A stretch of DNA of 46,179 nt from JAFGMR01 sp964632755 (lineage in GTDB: Archaea > Halobacteriota > Methanosarcinia > Methanotrichales > Methanotrichaceae), in NCBI GenBank assembly GCA_964632755.1, contig CAZWDT010000012.1, positions 1 through 46,179 on the forward strand, written 5' to 3'. The notes under the pieces were generated by a model. The model was given only the letters and a program-made list of their open reading frames with translations. It did not search any database and was not told the origin of the DNA. Shown one piece after another: positions 38,417-46,087 of the stretch; positions within the stretch are counted from its first letter, which is position 1; each line of letters opens with the position of its first letter. A program made the translations under genes and the position numbers.

Positions 38417-39459
38417 GGCCTGAGAAGGTCGATTGCGAGCTTCCTCTTTAGCTCCATGTAATCCCTCTCTGAGAGGCCTAGGCGATGCAGTACCGCATCC
38501 CTCATGAAGCAGGGCTTCGTGATCTTGCAGCACCAGACGAGGGACCCAAAACAAGTTCCATCGCCGTGCTGTAGGGGGGTTCCCCTCGCAAGGCGAATCT
38601 TCTTCTCCATAAACTCCTTCGGCGTCATGCCCGCACGCTTGAGAGCGCCCTGGACAGGGCAGTTCTTAACCGGGGGGCAGCAGAAGGACAGACCACGGAG
38701 GTCTCCTCCGGCGCATATGTGCTTAGGGGCGTTGTACCAACCGATGAGGTCACCGTACTCCGCAAGCGTCTTTGAGAGCCAAGTTACGAACTCCGCATCG
38801 GCTCCCCGCAGCGAGATGAGGGTTGCGCCCATGGATAGGAGAGTCCTTGCCCGATCGAAGTCTCCGACGTTCTCACCTACCATTATCGGGGGAGCTCCAG
38901 CATCTGACATGGCCTTGATGATCTTTGGAGAGCGGCCGTTTAGGCCGGTCATATCCAGGTGGAGCAGATCGAGGCCGGCATCCCGGAGCATTGCAGGTTC
39001 CTCGCCCTCAAGCGATCCTGGATTGATCCTCAGGGAGAGGGTAGCCCCGCTCTCTTTGAGCCTTCTTACGAGCGCCGTCAACACATGATCCTGAAACGAT
39101 CGATACTCGGAGAGGTCAAGCTCCATGAGGCATTCGCATTCCCTGGCATATCGAGCCGCCTCCACCAGCTGGACGAGATCAAATCCTGAGACGGAGAAGC
39201 CCTGGGCCTTTGCCTCCTCCATTCTCTCCCCGATCTCCTGGACGGATACATCCCGAAGATCCCCGACCATGACCATTCCGGCCGATCTATCCTCGTTCAC
39301 CGGACCGGGTGGAGATATAAACACTACGGGGCTCTCCAGTGAGATATACCCTATATCGATCATCGGGACAAGTTGGAAAGATGTCGATATCAGCCTTTCG
39401 GCCGGTCCCCGATATCCCTCGAATGTACCTTCAAGCCGGCGAAGGTAGTGGATCGACAT
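38413..39459 (-). CDS. Methanogenesis marker 9 protein
   Basis: The protein has 348 residues. The N-terminal two-thirds resemble a TIM-barrel of the dihydroorotate/tRNA-dihydrouridine type (VVFISPPGPVNEDRSAGMV, LMELDLSEYRSF, DLLHLDMTGLNGRSP, PIMVGENVGDFD). The C-terminal third is the cysteine-rich hallmark of methanogenesis marker 9: HICAGGDLRGLSFCCPP, VKNCPVQGALKRAG, GTCFGSLVWCCKITKPC. Ten cysteines suggest iron-sulfur or zinc binding. The family is essentially limited to methanogens and methane-oxidising relatives, which supports the organism call. It heads a four-gene operon, with a TATA box 21-26 bases upstream and a nearly leaderless start. Confidence 0.85.
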   Translation of the reverse strand: MSIHYLRRLEGTFEGYRGPAERLISTSFQLVPMIDIGYISLESPVVFISPPGPVNEDRSAGMVMVGDLRDVSVQEIGERMEEAKAQGFSVSGFDLVQLVEAARYARECECLMELDLSEYRSFQDHVLTALVRRLKESGATLSLRINPGSLEGEEPAMLRDAGLDLLHLDMTGLNGRSPKIIKAMSDAGAPPIMVGENVGDFDRARTLLSMGATLISLRGADAEFVTWLSKTLAEYGDLIGWYNAPKHICAGGDLRGLSFCCPPVKNCPVQGALKRAGMTPKEFMEKKIRLARGTPLQHGDGTCFGSLVWCCKITKPCFMRDAVLHRLGLSERDYMELKRKLAIDLLRP

Positions 39460-39476
39460 TTACGGCAACCATTCCC

Positions 39477-39486
39477 CTTTATATGA
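39477..39486. promoter_or_regulatory. Shared TATA box between marker 9 (minus) and a small unknown gene (plus)
   Basis: The sequence ctttatatga reads as CTTTATATGA on the plus strand and TCATATAAAG on the minus strand. It is about 22 bases from the marker 9 ATG (39459) and 37 from the plus-strand ATG (39519). No second TATA-like site is present in the 59-base gap. Confidence 0.5.
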
Positions 39487-39518
39487 TAGGATCTACAGAT
39501 GTTGGGCCGGTGATTGAG

Positions 39519-39893
39519 ATGGTCTCTCTTAAAGTTGATGCAGATGCGTTGCTGCAAGGATCCGAGGGCAAGCCCATAGTGGCCAAGGTTAAGGGGACGG
39601 GCAAGGATGGATCTCTTGGGATTCACGTATCCGGAGACTCTTCCTCCCCGCTGGCCGCCATTGTGAAGGGCGATAGAGAGAACCCCCTTTCGGTATCCGT
39701 TCCAGAGATCGATGGGCTCGTCTCAACGTTGGCAAAGCTCGGGGAGAGCCTGCAAGTCGGAGTCTCCATCGATCAGAAGAGGCCGATTGCAATCGCCCTT
39801 GGGCGGATACCCGTCGACCTGAAGATATCGGTCAGCTCCCCTGCCCAGGAGAAGATATTCACCGTGGAGATCAAGGGATCCATTGGGGAGTGA
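39519..39893 (+). CDS. Conserved-looking hypothetical small protein, 124 residues
   Basis: No family is recognised. The protein (MVSLKVDADALLQGSEGKPI...) is soluble, rich in alternating beta-type segments (PIVAKVKGTG, PLAAIVKGD, PLSVSVPEID, PIAIALGRIP, FTVEIKG) with repeated 'PL/I-x-hydrophobic' strands, and lacks cysteine. The ATG at 39519 has GGTGAT four bases ahead; a longer upstream frame crosses the promoter and is rejected. It lies 18 bases before the COG2426-like membrane gene and is probably co-transcribed. Regular strand repeats suggest a small beta-barrel or sandwich. Confidence 0.6.
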   Translation: MVSLKVDADALLQGSEGKPIVAKVKGTGKDGSLGIHVSGDSSSPLAAIVKGDRENPLSVSVPEIDGLVSTLAKLGESLQVGVSIDQKRPIAIALGRIPVDLKISVSSPAQEKIFTVEIKGSIGE

Positions 39894-39911
39894 TGGGCTC
39901 ATTCCATTGCC

Positions 39912-40379
39912 ATGTTCGCCATTCCCGGCTGGTTGATGACGCTCCTCCTGGCGATGTCGCCGGTCTCGGAGCTCAGGGGAGCGATCCCTGTCGCCATAGG
40001 CGTATATGGGTTCGATCCGCTCCAGGCCTATGCTCTCGCCGTAGCTGGAAACCTTCTCCCAGTGGTGCCCCTTCTGCTTTTTCTTGATCCAGTCTCGACC
40101 GCCCTGATGAGATACCCTTTGGGCCACGCCTTCTTCACATGGCTCTTCTCCCGCACACGAAGGAAGTACATCCAGAAGCATGAGAGCTTCGGATTGATGG
40201 CGCTCGTGGCGTTCGTTGCAATACCCCTGCCGGTCACCGGAGCCTGGACCGGCTGCGCGGTCGCCTTCCTCGTTGGATTCAAGTTCAGACAGGCCTTTCC
40301 GGCAATCGCCCTCGGAGTGATGATAGCAGGGTTGGTCGTCACAGCAGCGGTGATGGGCGTCCTATCGTTGATGCCTTAG
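39912..40379 (+). CDS. COG2426 / 'small multidrug export' family membrane protein
   Basis: The protein has 155 residues with four hydrophobic segments. It matches the COG2426 family (PF06695): MSPVSELRGAIPVAIGVYGFDP near the start, GNLLPVVPLLLFLDP, KYIQKHESFGLMALVAFVAIPLPVTGAWTG (in pieces HESFGLMALVAFVAIP and LPVTGAWTG), then GVMIAGLVVTAAVMG. The family name is historical; transport function is unproven. The stop codon abuts that of the convergent symporter gene with no gap, leaving no space for separate terminators. Confidence 0.85.
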   Translation: MFAIPGWLMTLLLAMSPVSELRGAIPVAIGVYGFDPLQAYALAVAGNLLPVVPLLLFLDPVSTALMRYPLGHAFFTWLFSRTRRKYIQKHESFGLMALVAFVAIPLPVTGAWTGCAVAFLVGFKFRQAFPAIALGVMIAGLVVTAAVMGVLSLMP

Positions 40380-43300
40380 TTACACCTCCAAAGGCTCCAT
40401 CTCGCTCTCCAGGCGGTGCACCTCCTTGGTGTCCAAGGCAAGTGGATCTATGTGCACGAGCAAGATGGCCCCCTTGAGGGCGATCTCGTCCCTCTGGGAC
40501 TGGATGAAACGCAGCACCGTCTCGTAGTTGCTCTGAGTTATGAGATAGCCGAGCCCCTCCAACAGTATGAGAGGATCCTCTGCGCAAACCAGGAACTCGG
40601 TGAGCAGCGTTGACATGCGAGGGAAGTTGGTTGGGTCAACCGTCCTGTACTCCTGGCCACCTCGCGCCATCTGGGTCAGCCAGATTATGCTCTCCTTCTC
40701 AATGCCATACCTCTCATGGAGCTTCTCCGGATGATACCTGCTGATGCAGAGGCCTGCCATGCCGCGGCGGACGAGGTCTCCGAATATCTCAAGGCTCTGG
40801 ATGGGCTTGGTCTCCTCAATCACATAGGTGGTGCCGGGAACGAGAACCAGCTCGTATGGGCTAAATCCATACTTCTTCAATAGGTCATCTAGCGTTAGAT
40901 GGATCTCGAAGGTGGGATCGAGCTCCTTAATCCGATGGGCAGCTTGCCTTAGCGTCGCAAGCAGGCTGCGCCGTGTGAGCCTATGGACGACCGCCCCAGC
41001 TACGCCCTCGCGCATATCCGGATCGCAAGAGTCCGATTCCCCGGCGGCGACCTCGCCAGGGGGCAGTCCGATCTCCCGCAAAACGATATCCTGGGACTGC
41101 GTTGGAATGCCGGAGACCATCGCCTCCACGAAGACCCGCAAGAGGTATTCCGGAAGGGGACCCACTGCCAGGAGCAGATGTGAGACCGGCTCCACATCGG
41201 AGGAGATCTTGCAGTTCAGGTAATCGGGTCTTATAGGCAAGATGAGCTTTCGTCGATCCTCCAAGAAGAGCTCTTCGAGGTGCTTTGCGAAGTCCAGAAC
41301 CTCTGAGGGCGGCGCAATTCCCCGGTTCTGCTCGATCAGATACTCCAAGCTATCGAGGAGTATGATGCTGTTCTTGCTCTTCTCGACGAAGCCCTTGATC
41401 GTGATGAAGAGGAGCGGCAGGTTGGTGGGCGAGATATACCTATTCCCCCGGCCTTTGCTGTGGTTGAGACGAATTATGGGGGTCTCGACAAAGCCCCAGG
41501 TGCTGCGAACCTCCTCGGGATCGGCAGTGGTGATGCACAGCCCCTCCATGCCGTGGGTGATCTGGTCGGTGAAGACCTCGTAGGCCTTCTCGGGGACGAC
41601 GTATATCCTCCTATCCTCCAGCTGGAAGCGCGGCGTCGTCGGCCTCGCCGCCTCGACGACGGGGTTTACCGAGACCTCCTTCTGGACGATCCTCGCAGCC
41701 GACGTGCCAAGCGATCCTGTGAGCGTCCTCTCGACGCGGTCCCAGAGTTCCAGGAGCTCCCGTGCGTCTATCCCATCCCTGGTCGTGTTCATCCGAACGA
41801 GCTCTCCCTTCACAACGAGGCCCGCCTTCTCCGACCCGATAAATCGCGCCAAGGTATTCTCCAGCTCGTCGACCGTCCCTATGCGGATCTCCCTCTTCTC
41901 CGCAGGCACCGGCCTTCTCCCCCCTTCGTAAATGCCGACGAAGCCGTCCATCTGGGCGCTCTCCTCCGGGCTCTTTACGCTCATTAGGGAGAAGAGGACG
42001 TAGAGCGATCCATTGGCGAGCAGCGTCCAGAACGTAGAGTGCGTCCACATATCCATCTCCGTTCCGAAGAGGGCTGTAGGGCGCAGCGCCTCGATGCCGA
42101 ATGGGCCGTGGACCAAAAGGTCCACCGAGAGCCAGTCGGCCTTGACCATGGTAGGCAGGAGGGCTGTATAGATCCAGAGCAGAAAGCCTGAGAAGAGACC
42201 TGCCATGGCCCCTTCCCGGCTGCCCTTCCGCCAATACAGGCCACCGATGGCGGCTGGGGCAAGCTGGCTGGCGGCGATGAATGATACGAGGCCGATGTCC
42301 ACAAGGCTGTGATAGGCGACCGCCCGGGAATACAGGTAGCCAAGCCCGATCACCAAGAGTATGTTAAACCTCTTCATGTTCAAGAGGAGGCTTGGAAGGT
42401 CCCTGCCCTTGCCAATCCATCGCATGAGGTGAGGCATCTCGAGCTCGTTCAAGATCATGGTTCCAACGGCCACCGATTCCACGAGAACCATGGCAGTTGC
42501 CGCAGATGCTCCGCCGATGAAGACGAATATGGCGAGCAGCTCCTGGCCGTTCAGATAGGGGATGCTTATGATGAACATATCCTGGAACCCGGGGGTATTC
42601 AAGAGCAGTCCAGCTCCCGCAATCGCCGGAACGAATAGGTTTATCAGAAGGAGATAGAGCGGAAATAGCCACATGGCCCGCTTTAGATGCCGCTCTTCCG
42701 AGTTCTCCACAACCATCACGTGGAACTGCCGGGGCAGAAATAAGATGGAGAAGGCGGAGATCATCGTGAGGGTGAACCAGGAGGTGTAGTCGATATTCAA
42801 GAGGTGCGAGTACTCCGGCGAGGCAATCACGCCGCTCATGATATCGCCGTAACCATCGAAGATCCCATATGTGATATAGATCCCCACGACCAGGAAGGCC
42901 ACGAGCTTCACTATCGACTCGAAGGCAATGGCTGCGATCAATCCCTCGTGCCGCTCCATCGGGTCGAGATGTCTCGCTCCGAAGATTATTGCGAAGAGGC
43001 CAAGAAGGGCAGCGACTGCCATCTTGCTCTCCACGCCGAGGTCTTGACCCCCACCGATCACGTTCATGGAGCTCGTGATGGCTATAAGCTGAAGGGCGAT
43101 GTAGGGGGTGATCACCATCAGGCTCAGAATCGTTACGAGAGAGCCGATAGCATAGCTCCTGCCGTACCGAAAGCTGATGAAGTCGCTGATCGATGTCAAC
43201 CGATGCTCCTTGGAGATGCGGATCATCTTTCTGATGACGAACCATCCCGTCAGCATAACGAGGGTCGGCCCGATGTAGATGGGCAAAAATCCAAGGCCGG

Positions 43301-43493
43301 TGCTCGCCGCCCGGCCAATGCTCCCATAGAAGGTCCACGCAGTGCAGTAGACGGAGAGCGATAGGGCATAGACGTAAGGATTGGAGACTATGCTCTCTCC
43401 CATCTCGCGCTTCTTGTCGGCATAGTGGGCTACTGCGAAGAGGAGGAGCAGATAAATGACCATGCAGACTAGGGCGAATAGGGCGCTGGTCAT
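40380..43493 (-). CDS. Sodium:solute symporter-family protein fused to two DUF835 domains
   Basis: The protein has 1037 residues from ATG 43493, which overlaps the small-subunit stop. Residues 1-520 are a sodium/solute symporter (SSS/PutP) core of about 13 TM segments, for example YCTAWTFYGSIGRAASTG, SISDFISFRYGRS, GLYWRKGSREGAMAGL. After a charged linker come two DUF835 units. The first (about 628-768) has EGLCITTADPEEVRS and NSIILLDSLEYLIEQN. The second (about 885-1037) has TYVIEETKPIQSLEIF, AGLCISRYHPEKLHERYG and PLILLEGLGYLITQS. No histidine kinase domain is present, unlike bacterial SSS sensors. It is probably a substrate-sensing transporter signalling through DUF835; the substrate is unknown. 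Confidence 0.82.
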   Translation of the reverse strand: MTSALFALVCMVIYLLLLFAVAHYADKKREMGESIVSNPYVYALSLSVYCTAWTFYGSIGRAASTGLGFLPIYIGPTLVMLTGWFVIRKMIRISKEHRLTSISDFISFRYGRSYAIGSLVTILSLMVITPYIALQLIAITSSMNVIGGGQDLGVESKMAVAALLGLFAIIFGARHLDPMERHEGLIAAIAFESIVKLVAFLVVGIYITYGIFDGYGDIMSGVIASPEYSHLLNIDYTSWFTLTMISAFSILFLPRQFHVMVVENSEERHLKRAMWLFPLYLLLINLFVPAIAGAGLLLNTPGFQDMFIISIPYLNGQELLAIFVFIGGASAATAMVLVESVAVGTMILNELEMPHLMRWIGKGRDLPSLLLNMKRFNILLVIGLGYLYSRAVAYHSLVDIGLVSFIAASQLAPAAIGGLYWRKGSREGAMAGLFSGFLLWIYTALLPTMVKADWLSVDLLVHGPFGIEALRPTALFGTEMDMWTHSTFWTLLANGSLYVLFSLMSVKSPEESAQMDGFVGIYEGGRRPVPAEKREIRIGTVDELENTLARFIGSEKAGLVVKGELVRMNTTRDGIDARELLELWDRVERTLTGSLGTSAARIVQKEVSVNPVVEAARPTTPRFQLEDRRIYVVPEKAYEVFTDQITHGMEGLCITTADPEEVRSTWGFVETPIIRLNHSKGRGNRYISPTNLPLLFITIKGFVEKSKNSIILLDSLEYLIEQNRGIAPPSEVLDFAKHLEELFLEDRRKLILPIRPDYLNCKISSDVEPVSHLLLAVGPLPEYLLRVFVEAMVSGIPTQSQDIVLREIGLPPGEVAAGESDSCDPDMREGVAGAVVHRLTRRSLLATLRQAAHRIKELDPTFEIHLTLDDLLKKYGFSPYELVLVPGTTYVIEETKPIQSLEIFGDLVRRGMAGLCISRYHPEKLHERYGIEKESIIWLTQMARGGQEYRTVDPTNFPRMSTLLTEFLVCAEDPLILLEGLGYLITQSNYETVLRFIQSQRDEIALKGAILLVHIDPLALDTKEVHRLESEMEPLEV

Positions 43494-43702
43494 TCTCCGG
43501 TGCTCCGATCGAACATGAATAGGACGATGATTATCATCGCCCAAACGGCGCCCAGGTAAACCAGTATGAAGGGAAAGTCGCCGATCGATAATCCGCCGCT
43601 GGCCATCTGGAGGAAAGGCCAGTTGAGGAGGGCCACCGCCAGGACGAGAGCCAGGGCCCAGAACTCGCCCTGCGTTAGGAGATCCTTGGAAGATAGTGCC
43701 AT
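43490..43702 (-). CDS. Small two-TM subunit of the symporter
   Basis: The protein has 70 residues, with the start chosen at ATG 43702 because the extension beyond it would run inside the KaiC-like gene. Two hydrophobic helices (EFWALALVLAVALLNWPFL and FPFILVYLGAVWAMIIIVLFMF) flank a short loop, ending in DRSTGE. This layout resembles the small subunits that accompany SSS-type transporters (DUF485/DUF4212-like). The TGA overlaps the symporter ATG, so the two are translated together. The family identity is by analogy only. Confidence 0.7.
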   Translation of the reverse strand: MALSSKDLLTQGEFWALALVLAVALLNWPFLQMASGGLSIGDFPFILVYLGAVWAMIIIVLFMFDRSTGE

Positions 43703-43704
43703 GA

Positions 43705-44340
43705 TCAAAGCCCCGGGTATACTATGAAGCCCTTCGCCGAGATGTCCACGGCCTGCTTTCCGCATCGATGGGAGGTGCCCACCATCTTCAATATCTCCAT
43801 GGACCTTCTTCGCATGCAACCCATCTCAGCGTTGTAGAGGATGATCACGCCATCCACGAGGGCTGCGATCTCCGCAGGATATGATTCTCCCAGGTCAGGC
43901 TCGCCTGCGACCAGAGTCGTCGTGGGCCACTGTCTAATCATCCTCGCTAGCCACAGGAGAAGAGGGCGGTACTCCTGCTTTAGAGCCCTCTCAAGGACGG
44001 AGAGTGAGTCGATAACCATCCTCTGCGGTCGAAAGCTATTGACCTCGGCTTCGATCGCCTGGAGGAGCCTCTCTCTATCCTCGCAGAACCCACCGAGGTC
44101 CACATATTTGATGCAGCCCTTGAAGTACTGGGGGTTTACGAACTCGTATGTCGATATGAAGCGAAGCATCAGCTCGGGAGGCTCGCTGAAGGCGCTGAAG
44201 TATAGGCCGCGCTCATTCATCTCCGCTCCCTTGCAGAGGAACTGCATGCATAGAGTGGTCTTGCCGGTGCCGCTCTCTCCTGCCACCAGGACCGTGGAGA
44301 GGTGCGGCACCCCTCCCCCAATCATCTCGTCCAGCCCCAC
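43705..44340 (-). CDS. KaiC-like RecA-superfamily ATPase (start uncertain, probable frameshift)
   Basis: The protein has 211 residues from a GTG. Walker A is GESGTGKTT (residues 21-29), followed by RGLYFSAFSEPPELMLRFI and Walker B VIDSLSVLERAL, then TTTLVAGEPD. The C-terminus has MRRRSMEILKMVGTSH and ISAKGFIVYPGL as in archaeal KaiC-domain (GvpD/KaiC) proteins. The usual KaiC opening (KIERVPTGVVGLDEM) starts upstream of this GTG in the same frame, with only a CTG available. A good promoter, GTG and about 36 plausible codons lie in the neighbouring frame (44322-44525), pointing to a one-base frameshift. It sits two bases before the small subunit and symporter genes. Confidence 0.75.
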   Translation of the reverse strand: MGLDEMIGGGVPHLSTVLVAGESGTGKTTLCMQFLCKGAEMNERGLYFSAFSEPPELMLRFISTYEFVNPQYFKGCIKYVDLGGFCEDRERLLQAIEAEVNSFRPQRMVIDSLSVLERALKQEYRPLLLWLARMIRQWPTTTLVAGEPDLGESYPAEIAALVDGVIILYNAEMGCMRRRSMEILKMVGTSHRCGKQAVDISAKGFIVYPGL

Positions 44341-44525
44341 AACCCCTGTGGGTACCCGCTCGATCTTGCCCAGAACTTCGCCCCCAAGAACGATCTTGTT
44401 CGATCGGCTCGATAGCGTCCCTCCGAGTGGACGATCTCGCCGTCTAGCTTCGATCTGCCAATCAGTGCACCATTCCTTGAATCGATGATCGCTTTAGACA
44501 GACCATTCAATGACGCTCTCCTCAC
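44322..44525 (-). other. Probable N-terminal segment of the KaiC-like gene in a shifted frame
   Basis: A frame from GTG 44525 reads RRASLNGLSKAIIDSRNGALI, then GRSKLDGEIVHSEG (split here), and loses its sense near 44415. From there the KaiC-like frame reads TLSSRSNKIVLGGEVLGKIERVPTG. Joining the two with a one-base change in the GGAGGGACG tract gives one smooth protein. This frame has a TATA box at 44557-44570 at the right distance. It could be a sequencing error, a true mutation or a separate small gene. Confidence 0.5.
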
Positions 44526-44556
44526 TTCATCGACCGTCCTTGGTTGGACACTCTTC

Positions 44557-44570
44557 GGCTAAATATCTAA
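44557..44570 (-). promoter_or_regulatory. TATA box of the KaiC-like / symporter cassette
   Basis: The minus-strand sequence TTAGATATTTAGCC lies about 32-45 bases before the GTG at 44525 and 220 bases before the GTG at 44340. It supports translation starting at 44525. Confidence 0.45.
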
Positions 44571-44651
44571 CCCAGAAAGGCGGATCACAAGAGATCTATG
44601 AAACGATGCAACCGATCCTGCAGACCGCCGGCCCGGGGCCTCTCCGGTCGG

Positions 44652-44660
44652 CTTTTATAC
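44652..44660 (+). promoter_or_regulatory. TATA box of aspS
   Basis: The sequence cttttatac lies about 37 bases before the TTG at 44693. A GGTGAGA ribosome-binding site (44682-44688) lies four bases before that start. Confidence 0.55.
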
Positions 44661-44692
44661 ATGTAGCCAGGTCATCCCCTCGGTGAGATTCG

Positions 44693-45997
44693 TTGATCCT
44701 CAGGACTCATTATTCAGGTGACATTCATCCGGAGCTCGACGGGCAGGAGGTAACCCTTGCCGGATGGGCTCATGAGATCAGGGACCTCGGCGGCATATGC
44801 TTCCTGGTTCTGCGCGATAGAGAAGGGCTCGCCCAGGTGACGATGGTTGCCAAGCGGACCGAGAAGCCGCTGCTCGAGAGCGTAAGGCAGCTTTCGAGGG
44901 AGAGCGTGATCCGCGTTGTGGGATCTGTCAAGGCAGAGCCAAAGGCGCCCCGGGGCTACGAGATCATACCCATAACCCTCGAAGTCCTCGGCCGGGCCGA
45001 CTCGCCGCTTCCGCTCGACCCCACCGGCAAGGTGGATGCAGAGCTCGACACAAGGCTCGACTCCCGGTTCATGGATATACGAAGGCCGGGATCGCTTGCG
45101 GTCTTCAGGATCGAGAGCGCAGTTCTCCAGAGCCTGAGGAAGACGTTCTACGATCACGCTTTTCTCGAGGTGATCACGCCGAAGATCGTGGCAACCGCAA
45201 CCGAAGGGGGAACAGCCCTATTTCCCATAAGCTACTTCGAGAGGGAGGCGTTTCTCAACCAGAGCCCCCAGCTCTACAAGCAGATGCTGATGTCCGCCGG
45301 GATGGACCGGGTATTCGAGATCGGGCCGATCTTTCGCGCAGAGGAGCACGATACCCGCCGCCACCTGAACGAGGCGATATCCGTCGATATGGAGATGAGC
45401 TTTGCAGACCATAACGACGTGATGGGGATCCTTGAGCGCGCCATGGTCGAGGCCTACCGTTTCGTCCAGGAGAACTGCAAGCGAGACCTAGACGTCCTCC
45501 ATCTGGACCTGGTCGTGCCAAAGACGCCGTTTCGAAAGGTCACCTACTCTGAAGCCCTCGACCTTGCAAAGGAAGCTGGAAAGCCCACGATGGAGTGGGG
45601 AGACGATATCGATACCGAGACCGAGCGGGCTCTTGGAAGCATCATCGGCGAGCACTACTTCCTAACCGACTGGCCAACGTCGATCAAGCCCTACTACAGC
45701 CAGCCCTACGAGGACCGGCCCGAGGTCAGCAAGGCATTCGACCTGATGCATCCCTCCATGGAGCTTGCAAGCGGCGCACAGCGCGTCCACGATCTCGACC
45801 TCCTCGTCTCTCGAATCAAGGCCCAGGGGCTCGATCCCGACGGGTTCGAGTTCTACCTCAGGGCATTTCGCTATGGAATGCCCCCCCACGCCGGCTGGGG
45901 CCTGGGGCTCGGCCGTGTCGTCACAACGATGCTCGGGCTCGATAACATAAGGGATGCTGTGATCTTTCCGAGGGACCGAAGGCGGCTTGTGCCGTAG
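44693..45997 (+). CDS. aspS: Aspartyl-tRNA synthetase, archaeal type
   Basis: The protein has 434 residues from a TTG with GGTGAGA ahead. It has an N-terminal OB-fold anticodon-binding domain (VTLAGWAHEIRDLGGICFLVLRD) and a class II catalytic domain with RRPGSLAVFRIESAVL, SPQLYKQMLMSAGMDRVFEIGPIFRAEE (motif 2; in pieces SPQLYKQMLM and GPIFRAEE), ASGAQRVHD and motif 3 GWGLGLGRVVTTMLGLDNIRD (in pieces GWGLGLGRVV and LGLDNIRD). A His after GW (GWAHE) and the PKAPRG segment resemble non-discriminating enzymes that also charge tRNA-Asn; this is an inference. A T-tract terminator follows. Confidence 0.95.
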   Translation: MILRTHYSGDIHPELDGQEVTLAGWAHEIRDLGGICFLVLRDREGLAQVTMVAKRTEKPLLESVRQLSRESVIRVVGSVKAEPKAPRGYEIIPITLEVLGRADSPLPLDPTGKVDAELDTRLDSRFMDIRRPGSLAVFRIESAVLQSLRKTFYDHAFLEVITPKIVATATEGGTALFPISYFEREAFLNQSPQLYKQMLMSAGMDRVFEIGPIFRAEEHDTRRHLNEAISVDMEMSFADHNDVMGILERAMVEAYRFVQENCKRDLDVLHLDLVVPKTPFRKVTYSEALDLAKEAGKPTMEWGDDIDTETERALGSIIGEHYFLTDWPTSIKPYYSQPYEDRPEVSKAFDLMHPSMELASGAQRVHDLDLLVSRIKAQGLDPDGFEFYLRAFRYGMPPHAGWGLGLGRVVTTMLGLDNIRDAVIFPRDRRRLVP

Positions 45998-46009
45998 GTC
46001 GCTCGACGA

Positions 46010-46017
46010 TTTTTTTT
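46010..46017 (+). terminator. T-tract terminator of aspS
   Basis: Eight T residues begin 13 bases after the aspS TAG. No strong hairpin precedes them, as is usual for archaeal termination. A second TATA-like element (atatttata, 46022-46030) follows. Confidence 0.55.
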
Positions 46018-46087
46018 AGCCATATTTATAGTCTTTTGGCGGCTCTTCGCTGAATTGTGCGGGTAGGGATCATCGAAGAGTCCCGAC

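Noticed and set aside
42364..43338. Long second minus-strand frame inside the symporter gene
   Set aside because: Its composition (Arg/His/Gly-rich, no hydrophobic segments) is that of a shifted frame, while the symporter frame shows clear TM segments and motifs.
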